DNA of 64,000 bases from Pomphorhynchus laevis (GCA_012934845.2 WNNJ02003111.1:108943-172942); one strand, 5' to 3'. Counted from the first letter of the stretch, positions 21,045-32,743 are shown. Notes: a model not told the origin generated them from the sequence alone. A program made the numbers and translations.

Positions 21045-22230
21045 ATTTTGATTTATCAAAATATTTAAGGGTTACTATTAATTTCTATAATTTTGAAGAA
21101 AGTATTACATATTATGGTAATTCCTAAAATTTCATTATTAGAGTTAAATACGCATATATCATCAATATATCGAAACATATATTTTATATCTTTATATAAT
21201 TTTATTTATTGTTTACACGGTTACGAACAAATTCATATGCTATATGTCATAAAAATAAGTCACCTTTAATCGGGCTACTATTACCCCCATTGAAACACCT
21301 TTTACTTGTCAAAATATAGATGTCCCTACTTTTAAATAATTTTGATTTATCAAAATATTTAAGGATTCTATTAATTCAATTTTATCCATATATTTATATT
21401 TATTTGATGGTTTAATTTGTGTAGATTTGCATTATAGTTATTATAGCATATATATGTATATCTTTTCTGGACATAATTTCTAACAATTCTTTTATAGAAT
21501 TAATATTGAAATAGTGTTTTATATCAGTATTAATTTCGATTACCCTACAATCTTTCTTAAAGTGTGTTTTTATTACTTTAAGTATTTTATTCATATAAAC
21601 ATAAAGTGGTTTTACTGTACATTTCAAATCACTACATATGAACCTAGGTTTTATTGTAATATATAATTTTATTTTAACATATATTTCATATCTTTATATA
21701 ATTTTATTTAATGTAAAGAAAATAAACAGTTATGATCAAATTCAAATTCTATCAAACTTAAAAACAAGTCAGCTATAATTGGGCTACTATTACCACCCAT
21801 TGGAACACCTTTTACTTGTCTAAATATAGATGTCCCTACTTTTAAATAATTTTGATTTATCAAAATATTTAAGGATTCTATTAATTCAATTTTATCCATA
21901 TATTTATGTTTACTTGATGGTTTAATTTTTATTAATAATAAGCCTACCAGGATAAATTTGTTCGCTTATTGAATAACTTATAAATATGTTCGCTTATAAA
22001 TTTGTTAGATAGGCGTTAAGGTTATTATAACATATATTTTTTCGAATATAAGATTAATTAATTTTTCTAAATCTTCTAAATGTAGATTTTATAAAGCGTA
22101 CTAAAATCGTACGTATTTATATTCTAAATAATTATTCTTTTTGTGTGTTCTAATAACATAGTTTACTGTTATCCAGTTAAAATTTAAAATTGAAATTTAA
22201 AATAAAAGTCAATTTTTATGAATTGACTAA
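21045..22230 (-). pseudogene. PLE fragments, two or three overlapping RT pieces
   Basis: Repeated minus-strand stretches of the same RT: YMDKIELIESLNILINQNYL, KGVPMGGNSSPIIADLFL (21750-21899), and an upstream piece YMNKILKVIKTHFKKDCRVI with INTDIKHYFNINSI (21412-21610) that precedes RT motif A in the copy at 60.5 kb. The order shows nested truncated copies rather than one element. Confidence 0.7.
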
Positions 22231-22860
22231 TAAATAACAGAATGTATAAGAATAAGGATTAGATGTCATCAGTAAGAATTGCTTTGTTATCAGGTTTAAT
22301 TTTTGTTAGATATGCGTTAAATCTAGCATCGTTAAACGCATATTATACGAGTAGCCTTTATATAAGATTTATACAATATATATCAGAATAAGGAATAGAT
22401 GTCAACATGAGGAACTGCTATATTATCAGGTTTCGGACCCCATTACTCTACCTAACATAGCATCAATTTATTTGCAGATTTCCATTATTAAACATTACTT
22501 TATAGGATTGTGAATATTGCTTACACGAGCCGTTATTCTTCATTGGTCGGTTTGATATTATCCTTGTGTGGTTGTTTGAATCATATTAGCATCACTGTAC
22601 ACTACAATCAGCTTGGGTGGACCTAATCAGCAGTGATCCCACGCCTACATTTCGTGTTTCAGCCCTGTTACTGTTTCTGCTGAACTCCTTGTCGCCGAAA
22701 TGCTGGTTTATAGTTGGCTTATATACCAAATTACACAATTAATGTGTTTTATATTTGAAACCGAGATAAAATGATTGGAATTCCGGGATTAGAGATCATC
22801 AAGAGGAACTCTTTTGTTATCAGGTGTCGGCGCCTATTCATCAAGATGAACTTTTCGTTC
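22231..22860 (-). repeat. PLE terminal repeat fragments
   Basis: Two or three diverged copies of the pLTR block (near 22255-22320, 22380-22460 and 22790-22860), each with ATCAG-GTTTCGG-like cores. 22600-22730 holds an unassigned GC-richer piece with CCTACATTTCGTGTTTCAGC, similar to a motif inside the MITE at 19.07 kb. Confidence 0.5.
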
Positions 22861-23263
22861 ATTGGCGAATTTTATATTTCTTAAAAAGTTGGCTAAACTA
22901 TTGTATGATGTTAATAAGGATCCATGCACATTATTATTCGCTGAACGCACAATAGGTGCATCAAGTAATATATGTTTGTTCGTTTAAAAATACAAATAAA
23001 ACTAAAAAAGATTTTATCGGGTATCAAATTCTTCTCCAATTATTTCTCACACATTCCTCTGGCGACCTAATTTCTAATGTATTTTAGCATTTTATATTTC
23101 CAGTAGTTGATGTATGGGTCAAATCAAAATTAATAATTACAATTCTTGTTCTTTTCAATTTACATGGTATATAGTTAATAGCATAAAAGATTAACTTAAT
23201 ATTTTATGCCAATGCTTTTGAGAGTCATCATGTGCATTAATTTTCGCTTTTAGAATTCATCCT
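22861..23263. other. Upstream region of the RYBP-like gene
   Basis: AT-rich, no repeat recognised. Probable promoter, 5' UTR or intron; no TATA box picked with confidence. Confidence 0.35.
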
Positions 23264-23291
23264 ACTAACTCTAATTTTCATTGAACCTCAG
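23264..23291 (+). promoter_or_regulatory. 3' splice site directly upstream of the RYBP-like ATG
   Basis: A perfect TACTAAC branch-point motif (23264-23270) is followed by a pyrimidine-rich tract and CCTCAG (AG at 23290-23291), three bases before the ATG. This implies either an intron in the 5' UTR or a spliced-leader acceptor. Confidence 0.6.
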
Positions 23292-23294
23292 ATA

Positions 23295-23900
23295 ATGGAT
23301 GATGTTAGTTCAACTTTAAATGCATGGACTTGTGATGTTTGCACATTCGTGAATCAAGTAAAAGGCTTAAATTGTGAAATTTGCAACTCAAGACGAGCAA
23401 AATCTTCGCGAAAACCGAGGTCGACGAGTATTGCTAACAATGATGGGCTGGTTAGAAATCCGGAATCGGGAGGAGAAAGGCGAAGAAATTCGAGGAAACT
23501 AAAGAAAGAAACCGTTAACATTACAGGAGACCGTCAATATATCAAGAATGATAATTACGTCTGTGATGGTTTTAATGACAGCCTTGAATTATCCGACAAG
23601 CTTAACAAAGTAAAATGCAAGAGTTTACGTGATGATACTTATGGCAACCGTGATAATACGCCGAAAGCACAGACACCTACCAGTGAAATATTTGAACAGA
23701 AAGAATGCTTTATAGAAATCGATTTGCATAATCCAAACTGTTCGTATATTCACGAAGACGGATTAAAATTCTATATTGAAGAATGTATGCCTGCTTATTA
23801 CGTGGAAAAGCGAGATGTTATCGGGCTAATTGAAAGTAAAACCGGAAATAAAGCATTTACAGATGACATGATTTCGGAAGCCAGCTCATTTTCACTGTAA
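23295..23900 (+). CDS. RYBP: RYBP/YAF2-like zinc-finger protein
   Basis: 201 aa, single exon. Residues 11-34 form a RanBP2-type zinc finger: W11, C13, C16, N20, C27, C30, followed by the basic SSRKPR at 37-42. Human RYBP reads YWDCSVCTF, CSICDVR and STRKPR at the same spacing, so the match covers both finger and flank. RYBP and YAF2 are subunits of non-canonical PRC1; the finger binds ubiquitylated H2A and a C-terminal beta segment binds RING1. Here the segment around residues 135-165 (FIEIDLHNPNCSYIHEDG, LKFYIEE) may be the RING1-binding strand pair; that part is inference. The middle is basic and likely disordered. AATAAA follows the stop near 23953. It could be another RanBP2-finger protein, but the RKPR flank favours RYBP. 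Confidence 0.72.
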   Translation: MDDVSSTLNAWTCDVCTFVNQVKGLNCEICNSRRAKSSRKPRSTSIANNDGLVRNPESGGERRRNSRKLKKETVNITGDRQYIKNDNYVCDGFNDSLELSDKLNKVKCKSLRDDTYGNRDNTPKAQTPTSEIFEQKECFIEIDLHNPNCSYIHEDGLKFYIEECMPAYYVEKRDVIGLIESKTGNKAFTDDMISEASSFSL

Positions 23901-23959
23901 AGAGTTTGATGTTGTAGTAATTGTATAGAATAATTAACACCTTGATTTATTGTTAATAA

Positions 23960-24611
23960 ATTTAATCTTAAACATTTTGGCAAAATACATCTTTATCAGT
24001 GCCAGATGAGTCACAATGAGTCATTGTGATGACGAAACGGTACTTGCTACTGTTCTTCCGCGTCTGGCTTTAATGATAACAACATATTTCACGCGGATTG
24101 GTCTCACTCTCTTTTGAGATACATCTTATAATGTAATCGACAGGGTAAAATTATAATTTGGAATTAGCGAAGATTTGTCGTCAAATTTTCAATTTATTAT
24201 TGAATCAAAATTTTATGTAACATTTAAGTAATGCTAAATGCGACAAAATTAAATTTTGTCTAATTAAATTTAATAACGTTACATTTAACTTTGATTTAAT
24301 ATCTTTCACGTCTTTCAAACGTATTCTCATATTCCTAATTTTCGCTGCAACTGACCATTTCTTTCTCGTACCTTCATGTTCTAATAATCATTATTTTGAA
24401 TTTTGGAGTTGGATCAACAAACGCTGATTTATGATCATTTTTCAGAGGCCGTTGAGCACTTTCATAAAAGCGTTTGATCAACAAATTGTACGTGTTTCTA
24501 AAAACACCTTTTTTATATAAAGCAATCTTATATTTTTAAAATTTGAAACAATTTCGATCAACAAGTTGAACGATTTTTTTCTAAAAATCAACAAATTGTA
24601 CAGTTTTCTAC
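23960..24611. other. Intergenic, with a hammerhead-like fold and GATCAACAA repeats
   Basis: Around 24003-24060 is CAGATGA, a hairpin GTCACAATGA/TCATTGTGATGAC, GAAA, and ACGGTA-CTTGC-TACTGT, hammerhead-like but with a core base changed. From 24400 to 24610 the motif GATCAACAAATTGTACG recurs four or five times in diverged form. No gene seen. Confidence 0.45.
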
Positions 24612-24721
24612 TTAACTCAACTGAACGTTGAGCTAAGGTGCCAGATACGTTTCTCATGAGATGCCATAAAAGGTGTTGGTTGATATTGACAGCAGGACGG
24701 TGGCCATGGAAGCTGGCATCT

Positions 24722-24753
<32 letters not shown>

Positions 24754-25030
24754 TCAACTAGCCCTGAAAATGGATGGCGCTGTAGACATGAACCTATGCT
24801 TAACCGTTGATATTGTGTCTGGTCTATTCAGAATTGAAAAGTGATCAACGTGTAGGAGGGCGAAGACGTTAGCATTGAAGCGTGGAGTGTAAGCTCCCGT
24901 GAAGCTGGCGCTTGTGCAGATCTTAGTGGCAGTAGCGAGTATTCAAATGAGAACTTTGAAGACTGAAGTGGAGAAGGGTTCCATGTGAACATTAATTGAA
25001 CATGGTTCAGCCGATCCTAAGAGTATGTGA
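24612..25030 (+). rRNA. 28S rRNA gene fragment
   Basis: Clear large-subunit rDNA: GGTGTTGGTTGATATTGACA, GCAGGACGGTGGCCATGGAA, GGAGTGTGTAACAACTCACC, AATCAACTAGCCCTGAAAAT, then GTGTAGGAGGGC, TTCAAATGAGAACTTTGAAG, GTGGAGAAGGGTTCCATGTG and CCGATCCTAAG. Order agrees with the core of 28S around the D7-D8 expansion segments. Only about 420 bp are present, with both ends lost, so it is a dispersed partial copy. Its 3' side is joined to the interior of LINE copy C. Confidence 0.9.
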
Positions 25031-25046
25031 AATTCATTGATTAGTG

Positions 25047-26886
25047 TGGAAGAAGACTAATCGCGAGATAGCCCAACTACCCCCAGAGACGTACTTGGGT
25101 TTTCCCATGCAATGACATATGCTAAGCCCGTTTCAGAGCCCACATAGCTCTCTTCAGGATACGTTTACGTATATCCAGGTCAGATTTCGCCGACCAATTC
25201 ACCGTAACGCTGAACCTAGATATTTTACTAAACTCGTAAAGATGGGGAGTGACTGAGGCTGCAAAATGGAGGAGAGTGCAGAGAGTGCTAGTCTCTTAAG
25301 TTTCCTTTTGGTGGCAGGGGCGCCATGAAAGACTACCACCTGCGATTTTTCAGAGTTTAAAATAAGATTGGAAGTGGTACGCTAGTCTTTTAATCTTAAA
25401 AAGAAACGGCTGATGTCCGAGACTACATCTTTGCACCTGCGTCCAGAAAACAGGGCTGTGGTGTCATAGGCGTACACCACGAGATGATGATCACCTTTAA
25501 AAGCTCTGAAGAGAACAATAGAGGCAGCAAGATATAAAATGAGTGAAAGTGGGAAACTTGAGACACACCTGTAATATGATAGAACTGACGTGCATCAGGG
25601 TCATCTTCATAGTAGAACCCTTTCATGGGCCGCAGATCTTTGGGATATTAAACCGATTTTAAACCGATTTTCTTGTTTAGTTATATCTAGTGATATAACT
25701 AAACAAGAAAGGGCTGGGCCTGAGTAGTTTAATAAAAGGGAGGACCTTACGGATCATTTAACTAAGGTTAGAAGACCCTGAGAAGAAGATGAGTGTGTAG
25801 GGTTTATGTACAGAGTAAATTGTGTGATGATTATATGCTTTGGGATAAATCAAGTAATGTCATGGGGGAGACGGATAGACCGCGTCTCCTAAAGGACTAT
25901 AACATCTGCATCTCTACCGGATAGAAGTCTAAGGGCAGAAGCACCTCTCGAATTCCACTGAAGGATATTCAGTGAAAAAGGCTGACGAGTACACTGTATT
26001 GTGATGGATTAGTTGGATGGGGATTACCTATCTAGGCAAAGCTATGGCAGGATGGTTTCCCTTCCCGCCACTAGCCCCACCTGTTTCCTGCTCCAGACAG
26101 AATTGATCCCCCACAGTTAGATCAGGATGAGGTGGGCTCGCCATGAAGACCTGAGTCTGAAATAGAAAAATATAAACTTAAGTGCAGAAGCACCTTCTCG
26201 TGAAAATGAGGTGCTTCCCATTGAAAGAGGCTCTTGAGTACTTCCCATTGCGTTGGTGTTACCGGAGTGGGACGTCATCCGCCTAATTGGAGCCAGGAGC
26301 GGAAAGGTCGTTCTTGCATCCAGCTCCAACAGTTGGAGTCGCTTGGCACGAGTAATATCTTCATCTCCCGTTAAGGCCGCTGCAACTACTATCCATATTA
26401 GACCCTGCTTAGCTAATTTTAGTGAAGAAAGGCTCTACATTGAGCCGGTTCTGTTTTCGATTTGAGTATTTTTATTATGGTGGTTTTGGCAGATACGGAC
26501 GGAGTTAATGACCCAATCAATTTTGCCATCAAACTTTGAATCGTATTCTTCAACTGAATCATCGAGGCTTGGTGTTGGTTTTTATTAACTTAATAATATC
26601 AGCGTCTGACATTCTGTCTCTCGTCTTGGTGAAGCTACATGCCTCTTACAAATCTTGTCGGTTTCTCTACAGTACAATGATGTTTTTTCTGATAGCACTT
26701 AAAAGCTATGCACTTCCTTGACCAAGCAGGATGATCAACTCAGCAATTCGTACAGACAGGATTCTTATCACACTTACCTAAGTGTTCATATGTCGTACCA
26801 CAGACCCCACATTTACGGAGTAGGCTACACCAAACCGCTTAATGCCCCCATCGATGACAGTTGTTACAGTGGGGTACGTTAGCGAG
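25047..26886 (-). mobile_element. Jockey-like LINE, copy C, 3' part
   Basis: Minus-strand copy of the family in copies A and B. It lacks the normal 3' end: sequence starts at AGAAGACTAATCGCGAGATA, about 160 bp inside the 3' region of copy B, and is joined to 28S sequence. RT and endonuclease regions carry large internal deletions (for example near 25640-25720). The ORF1 part continues to 26886, where a Ty3/Gypsy element is inserted. Confidence 0.75.
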
Positions 26887-27002
26887 TGAACTGAAAGCGA
26901 TTTATGCAGCTTTATTTGAACAATCTACAAACATACAGAATATAATAAATAGGTTAATGTGACATGGTTAATGTAACGAATAATGGTCTTCATATCACAT
27001 CA
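26887..27002 (-). repeat. 3' LTR of the Ty3/Gypsy element
   Basis: 116 bp, identical to the other LTR except one base (ACATACAG versus ACAAACAG). Very short for Ty3/Gypsy. Confidence 0.88.
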
Positions 27003-30000
27003 TTCTCCCCCCACCACATAATCGCTTAGATATGTAGGTTGACGTCGAGTTCGTCCTGAACGTCGGAAGATTAGGCTGGGTATCGGTTCGATGCTTGAAT
27101 GACATTGGTCGATACATTGTTGTTCATTGTTTGAGTCAGTTGAGTCGTTGTCGTGATCTTTATTGATGTGTTCAGGTGAATCATTTTCAGAACGTTCATG
27201 TACACTGTCGATGCTATCTCCTATTCGCTCACTGCCTTCGTAATTTTCTTTGTCTTGGTCCGTGTTTCCTTTCTCTTTAGGATAACGTGAGAGATGCTTG
27301 ACCGAAACAGTGCTCTCCTTACCGTCAGTGTCTGACTTGAGCATAATGTGGGTCGATGTCGATAATATCTACAACTTCGGTTGACGGGTCATATTTGCTC
27401 ACTCTCGGATGCCTTTGTAATACCACTGATTCATCTTTGTGCAACCACTCAGGTAATGACTGACCAGACGGTGTTCGTCGTTGGAATGAAAAAAGACGAT
27501 CATGTGGTGTTGCATTAGTTTCAGTACAAAGCAAGGATCTGATTGCGTTCAATGCACATGGTAACGATCTTTTCCACTCCGATATATGTATGTTCCTTGT
27601 TTTGAGGTCTAGTTCGATAGCTTTCCATACTATGCCATTATATTTCTCGATTTGTCCATTCCCTGTAGGATTGTACGGACTGCTGTGACTACTAACAACA
27701 TTGAGGTTTGTGAGGTAGCTTTTGAGTTCTTTTGAGATGAAGCCTGATCCGCGGTCGGAATGAACATATGATGGCAGTCCGAATAGATAAAATAACTGAT
27801 CAAGACATTTTATTATTGTAGAGGTTGATGTATCGGGACACGCAAACCCAAATGGGTATCTCGAATATTCGTCTATCATCATCAATAAATACCGATTACG
27901 CGAATTTGTTGGCAGTGGACCTTTAAAATCCATCGAAATTCGCTCGAAAGGCATGGTCGCCTTTATCAAATGAGAATTTTGTGGTTTGTAATATCTCGGC
28001 TTAAGTAGCGAACAAGTTTTGCAATCTTTAATTATGCTTCTAACATCTTCTACTGAAAATGGCAGATTCCTGTTTCGAACGTAATGGTATAGTCGCGTTA
28101 CACCGGGGTGACACAATGACTCGTGAACCTCACGCAATCTCGTAGGACCAGCAACAGCAGAGCAGTTTATTCGAGAAAAGACATCAGCTGAGACATTACG
28201 GATTCCAGGACGGTAACTGACATCAAATCGAAACGGAGCAAGCTCGACCCTCCATCGAATCATTTTTTCGTTTTTTATCGAACTTTTGTGAAAAGTATCG
28301 AATATATATGCTACACTTTTCTGGTCTGTTAACAATTAAAAGTGTCGACCAATAAGGAAATGCCGCCATTCTTTTAGCGCTTCAACTATGGCTAGAGCTT
28401 CCTTCTCTACAGCTGAATAATTTTTCGCACTGCCGTGTAAAGTCTTAGACATAAAGGCAACAGGTTTCCCGTCCTGTGACAGAACAGCTGCGACAGTGTG
28501 ACATGAAGCATCAGTTTCGACCATCAATGTCGAGTCATCTCTGATTGTTGCTAGGACCGAGTCTGCTATATCCTTGCGGATAGAATCAATACTATACTTT
28601 AATTTGTGCTTTAGTCAAGGGAAAAATGTTGACGTCTAATAAAGGTCTTACCTTTTCAGAAAACTTTGATATCCATTTTGAATAATAAGCGAATAATCCA
28701 AGTAATCGCTTCAATTCGGCTTGTGTTGCAGGTGGCTCCATTTCGAGAAGACATCTTGTCCGTTGTGGGTCAGGTCGGATTCGCCCCTTCGAAATAAGAA
28801 CTCCTAGGACATTTATGCTATCGACACCGTAAATGCATTTATCGGAATTAAGAGATATATTGTATTTGGCAATTACACGCTTGAGCTTGTCCAGATTATC
28901 ATCGTGGTCTGCACGAGTATGTCCGCATATTATCATATCATCGAGATATGCAAATACTCCTTTCAACTTCTCTTGGTTGATAATTTTATCCATAGTACGT
29001 TGAAACACTACTGGGGCGTTGGTGAGTCCAAATGGAATGCGTATAAATTGGAACATTCAGCAACCACTACCTGCGCACGCCAGGGGGACTGGCTATGTTC
29101 TATTACCCCGTCCTTGAGTAGACGCATGATTTCAGAGCGAATGAATTGAGAATGATCATGGGAATATCGGCGAGATTTGATTGATATTGGCTTACATGAC
29201 CAATCCAACGATGAAACCAGCGATGGACACTCCATATTGATTGATTTTATCGACGCGATAACAATCAGGGCCTTGCTGCCACTGAAATGAATTGTTAGAG
29301 ATTCGTGATGTGAAAGATACGGATGACCCAGTATGATATCTGAACACAGATTCGGTAGACATAAAGGCGGACGTTTTTATCCGTTAATCCGTTTAGCGAT
29401 ACTTGCCCATACATACAATGGTGAATCTTGGAAGTACAAGATGATGTGGCCATAGTAACGACATTTTTATACGGACTCCTTTTAAATTGGTATTGTTCGA
29501 CAATATTATCGCTAACAAAGTTTTCGGAGCTTACTGTGTCAATGAGTGCATCTACTTCATGACCATTTAATATTACCCGTACCGTTGTCTTTCTTAATTC
29601 AGAGTGCACCAATGATGAAATGATGGTGGACAAGCTTGGAAAATGATCTGGATTGGGGTTCATAATATCGTGTGTTAATGCACTGTTGTATACTTTGGGG
29701 CGATGTTTTGACTTACATACAGCTGCGTAATGTCCTGTTTTGCCACATGATCGACAAATCGAATTTCAAGCCGGACACCTTGAACGGGCATGATTTGATT
29801 GTCCACAGAAAAAGCAATTGTGATTCAATCTGGCAATATATTCATTTTTCGCATTAGATGCATTGGAATTGTTAGAATCGAAACCCGGTTCAGCCAAATC
29901 TCGAACGGCTGCAATCGAATTTTCTTGATTTGTGTATTGTTCCGCTTGTATTTGAGCCATTTCGAGTGCTCGGGCTTTTGTGAAAGCTTGATCCATGCTC

Positions 30001-30484
30001 AATGGAGTAGACTCTAGTAATCTTTGTCTAATAAGGGTACTGCGAATTCCAGCAATAAAGGCATCACGCACAAATAAATTTCTGTGATCTATTGCGGACA
30101 CCGCAGCAAATTCGCAATCCTTACTAAACGTATTTAACGCTTGGATGAATTGGTCGATAGACTGCGAATCTGATTGTTTGCATGAACTCAAATTGAATCG
30201 AGCAAAAACTTCGTTCTTCGGTTTGACGAACAAGCTGTCAAGGGTTTGAATTGCTGTTTTGTAATCGTCGACATTTGAAATGTGCTGATAAAGAGATGGT
30301 GAAATGTGATTCACGAGTATATGGATCTTATTGTCATCTGTGATATCAACTATGGACTGTAGGAAGTGAGTGAACCGTTGTTTCCAATGCATCCATATCA
30401 TAGGCGATTGTGGATCATTAGGATCTGCGACGAATGTTTAGGGCTTGAGAATTCGGTCCATAGATCACAATTGTTTAAATAAAT

Positions 30485-30600
30485 TGAACTGAAAGCGATT
30501 TATGCAGCTTTATTTGAACAATCTACAAACAAACAGAATATAATAAATAGGTTAATGTGACATGGTTAATGTAACGAATAATGGTCTTCATATCACATCA
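30485..30600 (-). repeat. 5' LTR of the Ty3/Gypsy element
   Basis: Second 116-bp LTR, same orientation. On the plus strand it begins TGAACTGAAAGCG and ends CATATCACATCA. Confidence 0.88.
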
Positions 30601-31406
30601 GCGACTCAGATTCAATAAGTGTAAATCGTAGATTGTTCCCCATATAGGATGGCATGCTGAATTCGCTAGCCGCAAGACCTCGTCAATTGGCACTTGGCAG
30701 AAACCACAGGAATCAGAAAACTATTATTTCTATTAATAAATTTAACGTTAGTTACATGGAATTCTCTCTCCAGTGCCAAAATGTCAGCATCTGAGAGGAA
30801 GGTAGAAATATAAGTCACTTTTAGTGTCGCTTGAATCGGTTTATGTCGCTTGAATCGGCTTGATCAGTATATTTTGTTTTAAAGAATTAAATATATATAT
30901 TTGCTAGTTCCGATGTGTTAAACGAAATTTAATTGTTATCTCAGTTTCATAATATCGGATGGAATTAAACAAAATTATTTTTATATTGATCAGCAAAGCT
31001 TCTAAGAAATACGTTAAATAAGTTTTGTCTCTCTCTATTGGTACCAAAAGTTTAATGCAAACCAAGTTCGTTAACTTCGGTACCGGGGAAAGTTCCCCAT
31101 CCACACTGGAATCGAAAAGAGAAGAGAAGAAAACACCACTTACCTCATTTCCTTTTGTTGATTTGCTAGAAAACTGCATATTTGTTGATTCGTTTGATCC
31201 TCCATCCGAAAAATTTGTAATTACCATTTTTTCGCTTCACTAACTGCTGAGAACATAATTAGAAAAACGTACAACTTGTCCATTTCATGTCAAAAAAGTG
31301 GTGTTAAAAACGACGTCGGTGCTTCAATCTATTTCCAAAAATCAAGCAAAATGGTTGATTCTAAAGGTAATCTAACGATTTTGGCAACATTTTCGAAAGG
31401 CGGACA
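30601..31406 (-). mobile_element. Jockey-like LINE, copy C, 5' part (ORF1)
   Basis: Continuation of copy C beyond the Gypsy insertion. The open segment 30904-31227 has VPKLTNLVCIKLLVPIERDK and LFNSIRYYETEITIKF, homologous to YPKLKNLLVIKISKPLERHN and LFNTVKFHETEIKVSF in copy E. Its 5' end is TGTCCGCCTTTCG...TGTTGCCA, also the start of copy E, so this marks the true family 5' terminus. Confidence 0.75.
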
Positions 31407-31410
31407 CACC

Positions 31411-32743
31411 GATGTCTCAAAGAAGAGAGGTGGCTGTCACAATGCTATTAGCCACCCCATTCGATGTGGCCGGCATCAACATTAGCCGTAGAATTTTTAT
31501 TTCAAAGAAATATCTGGTCTCATGTCCTAAAGACCTGCGGCCCATTTCGATTCAAAATTTCCTCGTTTCGATCTACGAAAAAGCGCTTGAGTGTAGAATC
31601 CGCAACCATTTAAGTAGGCGTAACTTAATCCCACCTGATTTCCATGGGTTCGTCAAAGGTCGCTCGGTCCATTCAGCAGTAGGTGAAGTGCATCAGTTCT
31701 GTCGGGAGAATAGCCATCAACTTGCTGTGGCTGTTTTCCTTGACTTTTCTGTTGCATTTGACCGCATCTCCATTTCTTTTGTTATCTCTTCTCTCAGGTC
31801 CCTCGGGTTGCCTGCGAGAATTGTTAACAGGGTGGAGATACTGTTGTACACCAAGCGATTTTATTACGAAGACGACCCTGATGCGCGCCAGTTCTACCCT
31901 ATTACGGGTGTGCCTCAAGGTTTACCTCTTTCTCCTGTCTTGTATCTTGCTGCCTCTATAAACCTCTTTAAAATATTTAAGCAGCGTGATCAACGTCTAG
32001 TGGTGTACGCTGATGACACCACAGCCCTGTTCTCTGGACGCAGGTGTAAGGACGTAGTCTCTAACATCAGCCGTTTCTTTTTAAGATTAAAAGACCAGTT
32101 ACCCAGGTCCAATCGTAATCTAAACTCCGCCAAATTGCAGGTGGTTATCTTTCATGGCTCCTCTGCGACGAAGCAAAAGCTTAAGAGACTAGCACTCTCT
32201 GCTCCTGCCTTCTTATTTGCCTCTGATCCACTCCCTACCTTCACAAGTCGAGTAAAATACCTGGGGTTCACTGTTTCGGTGAACTGGTCGGCGAAAGCTG
32301 ACCTGGATAAACTTAAACGTATCCTGAAGAGAGCTAGTTGGGCTCTGATCGGGCCCAGCATCTGTCGTTGAATGGGAATACCCAGGTGCGCCTCTGGGGC
32401 ACATGGGCTATCTCGGGATTAGTCTTCTTCTCTAGAGGACGTCCCCCAGAGCAAAGACTAAGGTTTCTTAAGCTCCTCATCTCTCGCTTACCCAACATAG
32501 TCCGCGCTGACTGGTCTCTTCGGGGGGTGAAAGACCCCGGGTGGTTCAGTCGGAAAGCGGCGTGTTGGATTGGTTGGGGGCTCTGATCCCCATGGATTTG
32601 AGGCCATAACTTTGAAGACTGAAGATTCTGGAACTGAAGATTGAATGTTGTTGTGCGATTCGATTTGTCTAACTATCTGACTTGACTTAACTGTTTGTTG
32701 TATTGCATGCTTGTTATTTATTATTTAATAAAATCGTTGTTGG
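31411..32743 (+). mobile_element. Jockey-like LINE, copy D, 5' truncated
   Basis: Plus-strand copy holding the RT and 3' UTR only. It starts within five bases of the 5' end of the oppositely oriented copy C, giving a head-to-head pair. It ends at TTTAATAAAATCGTTGTTGG near 32743. Confidence 0.8.
31412..32371 (+). CDS. LINE copy D reverse transcriptase (best-preserved in window)
   Basis: 319-aa open segment with the whole RT palm: PKDLRPISIQNFLVSIYEK, HGFVKGRSVHSA, motif A AVFLDFSVAFDRISISF, motif B GVPQGLPLSPVLYLAAS, motif C LVVYADDTTALFSGRR, and the primer-grip side TSRVKYLGFTVSVNWSAKAD. It lacks the upstream endonuclease and ends prematurely relative to a full ORF2 (a frame change near 32345). 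It is the best template in this window for the family's RT. Confidence 0.85.
   Translation: MSQRREVAVTMLLATPFDVAGINISRRIFISKKYLVSCPKDLRPISIQNFLVSIYEKALECRIRNHLSRRNLIPPDFHGFVKGRSVHSAVGEVHQFCRENSHQLAVAVFLDFSVAFDRISISFVISSLRSLGLPARIVNRVEILLYTKRFYYEDDPDARQFYPITGVPQGLPLSPVLYLAASINLFKIFKQRDQRLVVYADDTTALFSGRRCKDVVSNISRFFLRLKDQLPRSNRNLNSAKLQVVIFHGSSATKQKLKRLALSAPAFLFASDPLPTFTSRVKYLGFTVSVNWSAKADLDKLKRILKRASWALIGPSICR

Larger units (their letters stand above)
26887..30600 (-). mobile_element. Ty3/Gypsy LTR retrotransposon, young, broken
   Basis: Fossil LTR element on the minus strand, 3.7 kb, with 116-bp LTRs at both ends (TG...CA ends) that differ at one site by eye, so insertion is recent. Parts in order along the minus strand: gag with a CCHC knuckle (about 30.4-29.77 kb), protease (about 29.6-29.3), RT with an YLDD box (about 29.2-28.6), RNase H (about 28.5-28.3), integrase with a GNGQIEKYNG motif (about 28.3-27.3). 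A purine tract lies next to the 3' LTR at 27003-27015. The parts are mostly present; I judge it broken in perhaps three to five places. It sits inside LINE copy C, with GCGA on both sides as the likely target duplication. Confidence 0.88.
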
